This document shows positions 43,161 to 54,303 of a DNA stretch of 64,000 nt, piece by piece; position 1 is the first letter of the stretch; every line of letters begins with the position of its first letter. The notes beneath the pieces were generated by a model that searched no databases, was not told where the DNA came from, and worked only from the letters and a program-made list of their open reading frames with translations. The stretch lies in assembly GCA_021018815.1 (NCBI GenBank), contig JAITYX010000009.1, positions 7,318,501 to 7,382,500 of the forward strand, in the 5' to 3' direction. Both the position numbers and the translations under genes were made by a program. The stretch is from Talinum fruticosum (taxonomy: Eukaryota > Streptophyta > Magnoliopsida > Caryophyllales > Talinaceae).

Positions 43161-45008
43161 CGAACGACTTTGTCTGTATATGGCATTGAAAAAGAAGCAA
43201 AGTCTTGTGATTGCCTGGTCAGACATGTTTTGGCATCACAGCTCGGATAGCAACCGGCAAAAGCATGACAATCGTGAGATTTAAGACCGATTAGTCAATA
43301 ATCGGACATCGAAACGAGTCTACTAATGTTTGAAGAATATCCCTATGACACTTTGAGTTTTTTCAAGGTCTCACACAAACATTGCTTTTCCCTTCTACTC
43401 AATGTGTAAGACGTTGGAGGGAAATATGTTCTCTTCCTTGTTGGTTACGGTGCTAATTCGTTTCTCTCCATCCTTGGTCTTCCCGGTATGTTCGTAAGAG
43501 TGCCAATGAGACTTTCACATATGTTTTTCTCTATATACATGACATCAACACTATGTGTCACATACAACTCTTTCGAATATGGAAGATTAAAAAATATTGA
43601 TCTCCTTTTCCATACATCGTTTTTAGATTGATGTCGGTGTGGCTTGCCGAACTCCACATCAAGATCCTTCACTTACTCATATATTTGATGTCTTGTTCAA
43701 GATCTTTCCAATATGGAGTTGGAGCATAATCCATCCTGGTTTTACCACTCGAAAGCCTTCTTTTTCTTACGATATTAATCGGAAAAGGGAAGAAACTTTC
43801 CGTGTCCGAGATAGGCCATCCTTTTTCCGTGCTTAAGTTGATAGAAACAATTACCCTCTACATAAATTGGGCATGCCATGCAGCCTTTGACGGTGTATCC
43901 GAAAAGTTTCCGTACACGGAAGTCATTGATTGTGATGAAGATATTGCTCTTGACGGTATGCTTTGTAAACCGAAACACCTTCATCCCACGAAGCTTGAAA
44001 TTTTCAACAAGAGGAGCCAAATACACATCTATATCATTTCCCGGCTGTTTAGGCCCAGAAATGAGCATTGACAACATAATGTACTTGCGCTTCATACACA
44101 ACGACGTCGGTAGGTTGTAGATTCTATGCCTCCCTACAAAATTTCGGGAACATTGAATCGATCATCTTCCATTGAGGAGAATCGGTAGGGTGACATAGGT
44201 TGTCATCATAGACTCTTCTTGGCATCGGTTGCACCTGAAAACAAGCGCTTAAACCTCGGTATTATCGGTAAGTACCACAACACCTTTGTGGAGGTCCCTC
44301 ATCACTCTCTCAATCGATGCATTTTATTTTGCATCAAGGTACACCACACTTAGGACATTCGTGTCTACGTGAATGTTTTTTTTGGTACAATATGCAATCG
44401 TTCGGGCATGCATGTATCTTCTTATAGCCCATGCCCATAGGACACAACATCCTCTTCGCTTCATATGTACGTGCTGTGAAGGACATTGCCTTCTAGGAGT
44501 ATATCATTGACCATACTCAACAAGTACATGAAACTTTTGTCACTCCGGACATTAGCCATTTTCAAGTTCATCAACCTCAACACAGCTGATAAACGGGTAT
44601 ATTCACCCCGGGTAAAGAGGCTTGTCCTAATCTACGTGTGGTTGATCGACTAACTCACGTTCTATTCTACGAACTAGATCTTCGAGGTTGATATTCTAAC
44701 TCCATACTACTCGTTGGCGTCATTTTCATCATACCCTTTATTTTCCTCTCGTACGACATTATTTGTAGAGGACTCCTCCTTCCCGTGCCATACCCACACC
44801 TTATAAGTTGTGTCAAACCCATGCCGATATAGATGACCTATTACAATCTTAGGGGAAATCTTGAGGAGTTGAAATACCTTAAACATGAACAGAATATGGA
44901 TTGTTCTCCGAATTTGGCGGCATGTTCAATGACAATCTCTAGGAAATTGTTAACACCATCACAATATTTTACACTCTTCCTATAGCTATAAACCCACGCT
45001 CGATCCAT
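43161..45008 (-). pseudogene. CACTA-2 TNP2-type transposase
   Basis: Start MDRAWVYSYRKSVKYCDGV (ATG at 45008), the transposase-associated domain, ending GHLYRHGFDTTYKVWVWHG (about 44815). The TNP2 core follows: HACPNDCILYQKKH near 44400, CPKCG, then DSPQWKMIDSMFP (about 44160), YIMLSMLISGPKQPGNDIDV and INDF..GYTVKGCMACPI (44101-43775), and SIFFNLPYSKELYVTHSVDV (43672-43445). It cuts and moves CACTA elements by their termini. Frameshifts and stops make it inactive, but the domain is well preserved. Confidence 0.88.
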
Positions 45009-46520
45009 ACCTTACCCACAAACGCAATAACCAATTCACCACATATAGTTCGATAAATACGTACTTATGCAGAAATAATATGACATGAGCCTAAGATCCA
45101 TCTATAGGGATAGATGGTCCTAAACCCATTCAAGAATAATATGACCTTAGACGGTGAAGCAAAATCTTATCACACATTTGACAAAATTCCGGTAGCAATT
45201 CCCCTTAGTCCTTCAAGTACAACATATGAAAATGAAGTGGCTAATGTTTATATCCTTACTTAATTGTATGGTAATATAAGTAAAGATATACACATCAAAC
45301 CCAGCGCCATCATAATTGCACTCGAAGAATGAGAGGGAAATGAGCACTATGATATCTTGTCACATGTATGATAAGGATTATAATAGTCACACAACCTATT
45401 ATCATATTATTGTCAAACTGTCCAACACGGACAATTCCAAAACCAATACATACCAAGCTAATATCCTAAGCGCTATATGCACATTTATGCACGTATCGTG
45501 GCCTAGGATAACTTGTTATGTATAGATTTTTTAACATGTTCTCTAAGCTTATAAAATGCATACAATAATTTAATGAAAAGCATATATTGGTAAGTAAAAT
45601 AAGCACAATTATACACAATTAAGCATATCATTCATCAAATTAAATGGTAGGAATGAGAGCAAAAGTCTTCAAAAAAGATCACACATAATATTATTTTGAG
45701 GGACTACTCTTATAGACTATTTGAGAACTTTGCTTGAAGTTGATAAGAGAGTATGAGGAAGAGTGAAGGTCTTTGTACCCTAATCTCTAACCATATTTTT
45801 TACAATTTATATTTTCTCCCTTTTGATCCTTAAACCCTAAACCACAAATTTTTTTATGTCCTCAAATTGTAAACCATAAATATTTTTATTTTCTCGCTTT
45901 TGATACAAATGTATTTTTATTTACCATCCTCAGCTATCATTCTATTTCCCTATAATTAAATTCTAAACTACCTAAACCCATTTCGCAAAATCTCAAACAT
46001 TTCACGAATTTCCAACTTAATAAACTAAACAAATGTTAACCACATTCTCAATATTCAACATTTTAAAAAAATTCAATATTTCAATAATCTCAAACAGTAC
46101 CCGCATTTCCAACATTCACATAATTATCCCAAATACATTCAACATTTAACTATATAAATCTTGTAAACAACTTAAAGCAAAAATAAGAAATGATAAAGAT
46201 TCGTATCATAAGAACGAAAAAACAACGACTAGAGTGAGCGAGAAGATTCACGGCGAAATACACACAGCCACCAACGCAAGTACTTTCTAAGAGAAGACAA
46301 CTACAAGAAAGAGGAGAAACGAGACGATATACTGAGTGAAATGAAACATTGAACAATAAGACGAACAACGGCGACGATAACCTACCGGCAAGGATTACTC
46401 CGAGTAGATCTAGATCTATGTAGTAGTGGACAAGAGTGAACTGTGGAAAGCAAAAAGACCGAGAGTAGATAACAGATGAAGTGGGCGTAGAAACAGTGAG
46501 GTATGTTCTCGGTCTTTTAG
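45009..46520. other. CACTA-2 region upstream of the transposase gene
   Basis: AT-rich, no convincing coding frame. It should hold the promoter and leader of the TNP2-type gene. 46150-46530 is richer in GA on the plus strand (CT on the gene strand), similar in character to the CACTA-1 leader. Confidence 0.5.
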
Positions 46521-46540
46521 ATTGCATCCGATAGACATAT

Positions 46541-46668
46541 TATGACGGTTCTTTCATAGAACCGTTGTCATATGTTAAATTTAACGACGGTTCTTTAATA
46601 GAACCCTCATTAAATATCTTCAAGCAATACATATGACAATGGTTCATGTGAAAGAACCGTCATCATAT
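46541..46668. repeat. CACTA-2 right subterminal hairpin array
   Basis: Three imperfect inverted repeats: 46541-46571 (TATGACGGTTC..GAACCGTTGTCATA type), 46581-46616 and 46630-46668, built like those of CACTA-1. Confidence 0.75.
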
Positions 46669-46783
46669 ATGTTACACAATGCCGGTTATTTACAAAAATG
46701 CGACCGTTCCATTTTTTACAACGGTTTGTCCTTTTAATAGTTGTTAAAGATCCATCGTTAAAAGTGGTTTCGTAGTAGTGACT

Positions 46784-46932
46784 TAGAAAATAATTCCGAG
46801 TTTAAAATGAACTCGAAACAAGTAAGACACAAAAATACGTGCAAACCCTCCTGTTGCAGAAAACCACGGACATTGCTAATCCAAGCACCATGTCAAATCC
46901 ACTATTCTCGAATCCATAAAATATAAAGACTC
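46784..46932 (-). repeat. copia LTR U5-side fragment, inverted
   Basis: GCTAATCCAAGCACCATGTC and the following TCAAATCCACTAT match the minus-strand LTRs at 40050 and 59080. It borders CACTA-2, whose target duplication would be ACT (46781-46783), so CACTA-2 probably landed in a copia LTR; the other half of that LTR is not found. Confidence 0.75.
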
Positions 46933-46937
46933 GCGGC

Positions 46938-48223
46938 TTTGCTGCTGCTTTGGACGGCTGGAAAAGCTAACCCAGGACCATTTGCTTGACCTAACATCTC
47001 CCTATAAATAGAGAGCCTCGGGCCAAAATAAAGTGGAGATTGAATTGGATAAAGGGAGGATAAAATCGACAAAATTCGGTCCATGGCGCCGGCCACCCGG
47101 GCGTGCATAGGGTTTGGTGCCCTAGCGTGTTTCCAAGGGAGCCTCCAGTGGCAAAACGTTGTGTTCCACTTAAAATCCAAGGTTGGCAGGCGCGGGCCAT
47201 AACATCCCCCAAAAATGGAAAATTTTCATTTTTGACGAGTTTCTATTTTTAGCAAGTTTATATTTTTGGCGGGTTCATTTTTTGTGCGAGATGCGTGCTC
47301 CTAGTCTTGGGTGGACGATTTTGGAGCCAAAACTCAACACTTTGATGCTTGTGATCATGAAATGCAGCGTCTAACTTGGTCTTGAGGTCTTTAACTTCTT
47401 ATCCGGTTGGACTGAAGTGAACACAGTCTTCTAAGCCTAGAATTCCCGGTATTTGGCAATAGACTTCTATTGGCTCTAGAGGCTTGGACCGTCCAAAGGA
47501 AGAGTGGAGTTTTGGATCAAGCCAAGGCAAAAGGTTATTTATTTGGTGCTTGGGTTTCTTTGTGGTTTCATCGGCTTTCGTTGCACCAATTAAACACAGT
47601 CGGAGATTCAAACCTTCAAACAGGACTCGGATTTCATTATCGGGCTATCAGCATTAAATGAGATAAGGGACGACACTTTTCGGTGTCTACAAAACCCTAG
47701 GTCATTTGTGACAATCTTTTCCTATAAATAGAGGGCTTAGACTCTCATTTTGCATATGACTTCTTCCTATGCGTTATGCTATCGAAATTAATTAAGAGCT
47801 ACTGAATGCACTTTCTTGATAGTATTGTGCTAGCTCTCATCGAGCACTGGATGGTCACCTGGGTAGGACTTTGGTCCAAGCCGGTGTTTTCACATCGCTT
47901 TGGCGTAAAAGCCCTATGACGAAGTAAGTTAATTCTGATTTGTTTTATTTCTAATTTTGAAATAATATTATGAGATTTCTAAAAATAATTCCTAAAATAA
48001 AATGATTAAAAAAATTGCCAATAACCTTTGTTTAATTAATTTCAAAATCAGATTATTAAAATCCGAAATCCTAATAAGAGATACATCCCCACTTTAAAAA
48101 TTATCATCTTCAAAACAACATTTCCACTTTAAAAAAATAAAACCCCGCCAATTCATGCGTAAGCTTGGTCCGACTCGGTTCCCCCTCCTTAACGAGGCGG
48201 ACATGGGGGCCGTGGTTCCTACA
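46938..48223. repeat. Tat LTR with inverted U3 segment, rearranged
   Basis: 46938-47018 is forward U3 end with TATA box (TATAAATA, 47003-47010). 47019-47691 is the main U3 in reverse, ending at the LTR start (inverted TGTAGACACCGAAAAGTG at 47691). 47692-48223 is forward again from AACCCTAGGTCATTTGTGA, with a second TATA box (47723-47730), to the LTR end CGTGGTTCCTACA. About 50 bp around the TATA box are therefore present twice, in direct orientation, on both sides of the inverted part. Confidence 0.75.
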
Positions 48224-48839
48224 GAGTGGTCACTCCACTAGGGATTATCACTTATTAAGAGGGTGAAACTTGAAAGTTTCAGTTGTGAGTTTTCATAATG
48301 TGTTTTGCATTAGGCATTTTGCATTTAGGCAACATCGGACATAGTTGCTTTTTATTTCAACCTTGAGGCTTTAACTTTAAGAATAATTTTGGAAGTGGTT
48401 CGAACTCGCTAAACTAGGCTTGATTGTCGTGGAGGCGGTACCTCTTCCCTCATAGCATGCTCTTTTTTGTTTACCAAGAGGAACCGAGGGCTCATGCTTT
48501 TCCTTTCGTGCACCCCACGTAGGACTAAATGCTTGGACTATGAGACACCATGTATCCTACCTAGTTTAATCCCTCTTTTGACCATAGACCCGTAGTTGTT
48601 TAGGTGACACTTTGTCTCTCCATTTGCATGCTTGGATGAATGTGGGTGTTTTTAGCATTAATCTTCTACTTGTGAGCCTTTAGGTTAGGTTAGGAGTGTT
48701 GATTAACCCTTGCATGGGTGCAAATAAAATACAATAATTAACTTCGTGAGTCGGTCCATTATGTGTATTTTTAACCAAAGGTCAAAAATTGTCTTTCTTT
48801 TTAGGTCAGTCCATTAATTGCATTTCTGAGTCATCCCAA
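48224..48839 (+). other. Tat Z leader between primer site and repeats
   Basis: Matches 31613-32100 (ATTAAGAGGG.GAAACTTGAAA, then GCATTAGGCAT). No coding content seen. It shows what was deleted at 12901/12902 in element Y. Confidence 0.6.
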
Positions 48840-49270
48840 AAATTCATCTTAGTCTAGGCAGTTTTGGTTTCAGGTAGCCACCAGCCATCGGGCTTAGCCA
48901 GCACTGGCCACACCACCGATCATTCACCGGAGAGTCCTGTCGAGGACCCTTCTCTGTCTTTAGTCAATATGTCCTTTTTTTTAGGGTTTGACTATTGCAT
49001 TCCCATTTTTCATTTTTTTATTTTTCATCTAGCCAAAATAAATTCATCTCAAATTAGGTGAGTCCATTTTCATTTTTCCATTTAGCTAAAATAAATTCAT
49101 CTCAAATTAGATGAGTCCATTTTCATGTAATAGTCAAAATAAATTCATCTCAAATTAGGTGAGTCCATTTTCATTTTTCAGTTATCCCAAATGAATTCAT
49201 CTCAAATTAGGTGTGTCGAATTTTGCATTTTCATCTAGCCCAAAATAAACTCATCTTCAATTAAGTCATC
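48840..49270 (+). repeat. Tat leader tandem repeats, about 5 units of 50 bp
   Basis: TTCATCTCAAATTAGGTGAG recurs at about 49042, 49095, 49144 and 49197 with GTCCATTTTCATTTTTC between; an upstream unit is interrupted by a foreign-looking 100 bases (48865-48965). Units are about 10 bases shorter than at 18145-18720. 49271-49603 continues the leader. Confidence 0.8.
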
Positions 49271-49603
49271 GGAATAATTACATTTCATTTCATTTCTTTG
49301 CAATCCTTAGGTGTATCCAAATAAAAAGGTATTCTTAGTTGGTGTTCCTTCACATGGTCCTAAGGGAAGTCTTATACCATTGGTTTTCGTCGGAATCTGA
49401 GCACCAAATGGTTAGAACGCCTCAGCAAGGAGTCCGGTACCTTTTCCCTCGCTCCGTGCCTTGCTCTACACCTCGGATTACGCCGGTGCGACCTAGCTCG
49501 GCGCATATAACACTAGTTTAGTTGATCTTCCGTCATAGGATAGTAATCAAAAAGAATTCCCTCCAATAGCCGGAGAACCATAACAAATCCCTATCATCAC
49601 CTA

Positions 49604-50830
49604 GCTCAATGAATCCTCGGCTAAAATAGAAGCCCGAATTCAGGCTCGGGATAAGAAGATAGAATCCATATCGGATACTCTTAAGGCTATCCTAAAAACT
49701 CTTGAGGATAATAAGAAAGATGGTAAAGAAGAAGAAGAAGTAGGAGGAAGAGGCCCTCCACCTAATTCTTCTCCTGAAAGCGATCCTGAACGTAAGTTTA
49801 AGTGTGATCCATGCATATATTAGATAGAACAAATGTTAAGCGAGTCATCCATGTTCAGGAGTCGCTATTTTGATCATATGGGATTCACTTGAATCCCCAA
49901 TAGGAAGTTACCCCATATGTTCACCATGCTAGACATTAAGTTTCAAGGTTGTGAGAATCCCCATCACCATGTTTGCAACTTCTTAGGAGAAATGACTCTT
50001 AAGAACGTACTCGAAAACACTTACCATATCATCTTCCCATGGAACTTTGGGGTATAACATGGCTAACCCATACAAGGTCACCAATTAGAATGATCTCGTG
50101 TAAGGAGTTCCTACACCAATACTCCTATAACACTAATCTACCTATTATATTTAGAGACTTGGAGTTAATCAAACAAGGTGAGAACGAAATTTTTAAAGAC
50201 TTTCTCACCAAATGGACGGCAAAGGCTGCCCACTTCGTAGACCGACCTTCCGAGAAAGATAAAGTGAGAATCATTATGAAGAACCTTCAACCTGCCCACA
50301 ATCAACATGTCAAATTCCTACCTATCATGAGTTTCTCACCTCTTAAAAAAATGTCGACATGCTGATAGAAGAAGAATTGTCTACCACGACCACAAAAGTC
50401 ATGACTAGATATAGAGGTAACTATGAATCCAAGGATAAGAAAACCTCTAGTCAAGGCAATACCAGTAGAGGTGCAGATGTCAATGCCCTTAATAGGTATA
50501 ATGACTACACTCCCATTGATACTACTTATGCTCAAGTCCTTGACCATTTATTGTCTAAAGGGAAGATAGAATTGCCACCCAAAAGAGCAAAATCGAAATT
50601 GCGAAACAGATCGAAAAACTCGGGATGTAGGAAAATTATGTAAATACCATCGTGCACGAGGACACAATGCCGAGCAAGTGTTGGATATTCAAAAACAAGT
50701 TGCACAACATGTTCCGCAATGGTCAACTCCCGCTCCCTAAAGCCACTCAAAAGCCTAGCAATAACAAGAATCCTTTCAGCGAATACCTTAGCTATCTTCT
50801 CTCGAACCCATTCCAGGTCAGTAGGACCTA
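49604..50830 (+). pseudogene. gag: Tat element Z gag, decayed
   Basis: LNESSAKIEARIQARDKK precedes the start, where the expected ATG reads ATA (about 49669). Then KALLKTLEDNKKDGKEEEE with a glutamate run, and QEFLHQYSYNTNLP, FRDLELIKQGENEIFKDFLT, VDRPSEKDKVRIIMKNLQP (50039-50365) and MTRYRGNYESKDKKTSSQ (50359-50643). Same protein as 19139-20190, about equally decayed. C-terminal half ends at a copia LTR. Confidence 0.8.
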
Positions 50831-50889
50831 TCTGTCTTCATTCAAGACATTGATGAGTCCAAACCATTTGCTAGCCTCGCAACCTATAA

Positions 50890-51583
50890 GAGCAATGTTG
50901 GACCTAAGCACAATGTTCACATTTGCAATGACTCATTTTCTGAATGACTCGGACTATCCGTTACAACGGTTAGTGAAGCTCTCAAGTCCAGAATAAGTCA
51001 CAACAGATTATCCGCCTTGTTGCATATAAATAGAAGCCTTCCTACAAGACTTGAAGATTTCTTGAACCGAACGAAATCTACTATCTCTTAATCTTTTAGC
51101 TTTTATAACTTTGTTCTTAAGTTTATACTTTCCGAGTTTTGAAGAGAAAACTCTTGTAACCACTCTTGCTTATTTCAATTCTATGTAAAGTCCCTTGACT
51201 GAGCTGTAAGGGTTAACTCAGCTTAGTTGTCCCTAGTTATAAGGCTTATCTAAGTTAGGAAGTACTGGAATAGATAAGGAAACTTCTTTGTCTAGGAAAA
51301 ACTTGTATTGAATTGTCTAAGGGAGCAATTCTGAAGTGTCGATCCTTGTATTTTGTGGATTCAAAATAGTTGATTTGACTTAGATCTTGGATTGGTACTG
51401 TCCGTGGTTTTATGCCCAAGGAGGGTTTCCATGTCCTTTCTCTGTTCGTAACTTTTGAGTTCAATCTAGACTCAAAATAGTTTTCTAAGTCTTTTCTTTG
51501 TGAAAACTTTGTATTTCCGTAACATTTCCTTCATACCCTATTCACCCCCTCTAGGGTGATTCAAACTCTCAAGAGCAAACCCT
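50890..51583 (+). repeat. copia LTR fragment (R-U5 with end of U3)
   Basis: Matches 54960-55650 of element D (AGTCCAGAATAAGTC, CATATAAATAGAAGCC, CTAAGGGAGCAATTC). Starts without the LTR head and ends CAAGAGCAAACCCTCC, with the last bases altered. Minus-strand copia F sequence begins at once behind it. Confidence 0.75.
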
Positions 51584-51664
51584 CCTTGGGCATTTCATCA
51601 AAAATAAACCGAGGAGGAAGGAAAAAGAGATACAAAATGTTGGACAAAAATAAAATTTTTAAAC

Positions 51665-51992
51665 TTAGGAGGGAGGTGGAGTAGTGCGAGTGGAGGAGGA
51701 AGAACGAGGACCCCTTCTTCCGAGACGATAGCCTTGAGTGGAAATGGCTAGGCAAGGGAGAGGTGACAAGAGAAGAGGTAAATCTAGAAGTTGAATTGCA
51801 GTCCTGCGTATTAGAGGTACTCGCTTCTTCGTCTCTTCTTCCGAGCCCTCCACTTCTTTAGCTTGAGATGGCTGTGTAGAAGATTGAGCTCGGGATTGAC
51901 CAACATCTCTCGCCTCTTCGAGGCGGACTCGGTGTGTTGAGGAAATAACCTCAGGTTCATTCTCCTCTTGGCCTTCAGCTTGGCCTGCTCCA

Positions 51993-52023
<31 letters not shown>

Positions 52024-53170
52024 CTTCTTCTTCCGCAGAGTGAGATTCCGAGTCCTCAACAGCCTTTGATTTGTGCTCCCGAAAACGACAAATTTGGTCT
52101 TACTATTTCTTTATGACTTCTTTCAGCTTGTTGACTAGGGCTTGACTCTAATCGATCTACTTCGAGCCGAGTGATGAAGTTGAGTCAAAATAGGCATGAA
52201 AGCTTGGAATGTGCCAAGAGTTGATTTTTGGCATGAAAGAAAAATATGAAGCCACCTTCGAAGGAATTCCATGGAAGAGGCAAGCTGGGAAGGATGGACC
52301 AACGATAAGAGGAGTCTCATAACTCTTCCGAGTCCGAGAAGGAAATGGAAGCTTAGAAGAATGAATCCGGACACCGGTGAAGTTTCCTGGTATGCTAGAC
52401 CAACGAGCTCATTCCCGCCTATACGAGATAGCTGGCTCAAGACATTTGAGTGTATCATTAAGGAGATCTACTTGGAAGTGAGTGAAAATAGCAATGAGCG
52501 AGAGGGGTTTGTTCGATAAGTAGGAACATAAGCAATCTACTCGATAATAAAAGGGAAGAGGTCAACCTCATACCCTTCAAGAATATCATAAGGAACATTG
52601 AGAACCTTGTCTGTTGGGGTTCTCCTTGGAAGGATAGAAAGAAAACATAGTTCTCATCGGAATAAAACAAAGAAATCCGGCATCGGATTTCATCTCGACT
52701 CACAAAAAAATTCTTTCTAGAATTTGGAATAATTTTGGCGTATTTGTCAAAGAAATCGTCAGCGATTTTATTGAACGGAATGTACTTTGAGTTTAGAAAG
52801 AGGGTTTGAACATCAAAAATTTTACGAAATAGGTTGATTATAGTTTTCCCTTGAACAAAAGAAGAGACTACATTGTCTCTTGTAACCATTTTAGCATAGA
52901 ATTTAGTGACGAGTTGGCGATAGATGTAATCACGAAACAAAAATACTTGAAAGTACCTGTGTGGAGGATAGGATTGATCCAAGAAAGTTTTGTGGTTAAG
53001 AAGAATTGTTCTTTAATGAAGTTGTGTTGGAAAACAATGAGTTTTTGGTCATCGAAAGCGAGTGCCTTTCCCTTAGAAGGATCGCTTTGAGGATTCTTGG
53101 GCTAAATGGTTCGAGTTCTAGCGTTTTTAGTGGCTGACCTTCCTTCAGTTACACTTCCTATCTTAGGCAT
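51665..53170 (-). pseudogene. Third ORF (MPKIGS), copy F, with both ends
   Basis: ATG at 53170, probable stop at 51667-51665: about 500 codons, showing the full length of the family protein. Blocks: IVFQHNFIKEQFFLTTKLSW, FNKIADDFFDKYAKIIPNSR, FFVSRDEIRCRISLFYSDEN. Downstream lies a degraded middle, then HSAEEEEEEEE (poly-Glu from a GAA repeat), GQAEGQEENEPE, SSTHRVRLEEARDVG, KEVEGSEEETKK, and a basic Ser-rich end (RRGPRSSSSTRTTPPPS). Tail layout acidic then basic/Ser equals copy E. Frameshifted in the middle. Confidence 0.7.
51994..52033 (-). repeat. (GAA)n trinucleotide repeat in third ORF, copy F
   Basis: About 13 units of CTT on the plus strand. In the reading frame of the tail they code for glutamate (EEEE..), extending a naturally acidic region. 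Confidence 0.85.
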
Positions 53171-53510
53171 TTTTTGATAGAAAGAGAAAGTGATTTGAAG
53201 AAAGTGAATACGTGAGAAAAAGAGTAGAGAATAGAGAGTTTGAAATGGAAAAAGTGTTTGAGCAAGGAATTTTGAGTTCGAGTGAGAAGAGAGTAAGAGA
53301 GCAAGAGATAGAAAAGTGAGTGAATGAGGGTGAATAGATGCTATACATAGAACAACAACTCTCAAGGAACAAAAACCTTTCGACTCAACCCTCGCAGTAA
53401 CAACTATCCGACCTTTTGACGTTCACGTGTGCAACGATTACTTCTTGAAACTGCTTCCTTCTAATGGCTAGATTCTTGACCGTTCAAGTGATAGAGAGAG
53501 AAAGAGAAAT
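53171..53510 (-). promoter_or_regulatory. Promoter-like block ahead of third ORF, copy F
   Basis: Minus strand: CT run near 53508-53494, GAACGGTC at about 53479, TATA-like CTATGTATAG (53350-53341), pyrimidine-rich leader, ATG at 53170. TATA-to-ATG about 175 bases, as in A, C and G. The long CT run next to the ATG is absent. 53511-53735 is post-pol spacer. Confidence 0.45.
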
Positions 53511-53735
53511 TTTGTAAAACATTTCTAAGATTCTCCATTGATTTAGAGATGATCTCAGAATTTTGATGTTCATTTTTCTTATAAACTTAGTCTAACTCGA
53601 TGATGTGTCTAAGACACTCGAAACTTAATAACTCATAGCTTAGTTTCATTATGGTTTAACTAATCCATTTGTTTTTCACTTAGAACATATAATAGAAAAT
53701 CAAACTCATCAATTCTCATGCAATAAATCAAATAA

Positions 53736-54303
53736 TCATGCAATAATCATACCTAGTTCATTCTTAATAAAGTAAAACCGATCCTCACTCGGAGGTTTTA
53801 TGAAAATATCGCTTAATTGAAAATTGGTAGGAATAAATTCAAGTTTAATATCACCTTTTTCATAGTGGTCTCTCGGAAATATTTGACCACAATGTGCTTT
53901 ATTTTTGAATGTTGAACTGGATTCTTGGTGATTCCGATGGCACTTTGATTATCACATGTGATTTGGATAGATGTGAATGATAGTTCGGGATCCTTCAAGT
54001 GTTGCTTGATCCATAAAATCTGAGCACAACAAACTCCAGCTGCTATGTACTCTGCCTTAGCTATTGATAGAGCAACTGAATTTTGTTTCTTCGAATGCTA
54101 GGAGATGAGCGATTGACCCATAATTTCACATGCTCATGAGGTGCTCTCTCTATGAAGTTTGTATCCTGCATAGTCAACATCTAAGTATCTAGTGAGAGTC
54201 GGATATGAGTCCTTAAAATACTAGAGACCAAGTGTCCGAGTCCTTGCAAGATATCTAAAAATTCTCTTCACCATAGTGAGATGTGATTCCTTTGGTTTAG
54301 CTT
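53736..54303 (-). pseudogene. pol: copia F RNase H C-terminal part
   Basis: DYAGYKLHRESTS, LISxHSKKQNSVALSIAKAE, YIAAGVCCAQILWIKQHLKD, QITCDNQSAIGITKNPVQHS, then the family ending MIIA with TGA at 53738-53736. Only a few lesions: best preserved RNase H of the window. Cut at the upstream side by the LTR of D. Confidence 0.85.

Larger units (their letters stand above)
41341..46780 (-). mobile_element. CACTA-2 (En/Spm), right end present, left end missing
   Basis: The terminal inverted repeat ends at 46780 (inverted: CACTACTACGAAACCACTTT), followed by subterminal hairpins and a minus-strand TNP2-type gene. No matching left terminus is found: the element stops at the LTR of copia B (41340). Its terminus is nearly the same as the right end of CACTA-1, including the following GACAAACCGT and GCATTTTTGTAAA blocks, so both belong to one family. 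Right flank is a copia LTR fragment. Confidence 0.85.
48224..50885 (+). mobile_element. Tat element Z: primer site, leader and gag
   Basis: Primer site TGGTCACTCCACTAGGG at 48227, leader, tandem repeats, gag to about 50830, then a copia LTR. Protease and pol are missing. Its leader keeps about 550 bases that element Y has lost. Confidence 0.78.
51584..54303 (-). mobile_element. copia (SIRE-like) element F, RNase H to third ORF
   Basis: Minus strand: RNase H (54303-53736), promoter-like block, third ORF (53170-51665). Its pol is interrupted at 54303 by element D, with AGCTT (54299-54303) as the probable target duplication. Its 3' LTR is replaced by an LTR fragment of opposite orientation. Confidence 0.8.

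Noticed and set aside
45009..46150. Possible host gene in the AT-rich stretch
   Set aside because: No open frame with recognisable protein, no splice pattern; bounded by CACTA-2 sequence on both sides.
51811..52059. Poly-lysine frame (KKKKKK)
   Set aside because: Frame-shifted reading of the GAA repeat; the neighbouring frame gives poly-Glu continuous with the acidic tail of the third ORF.
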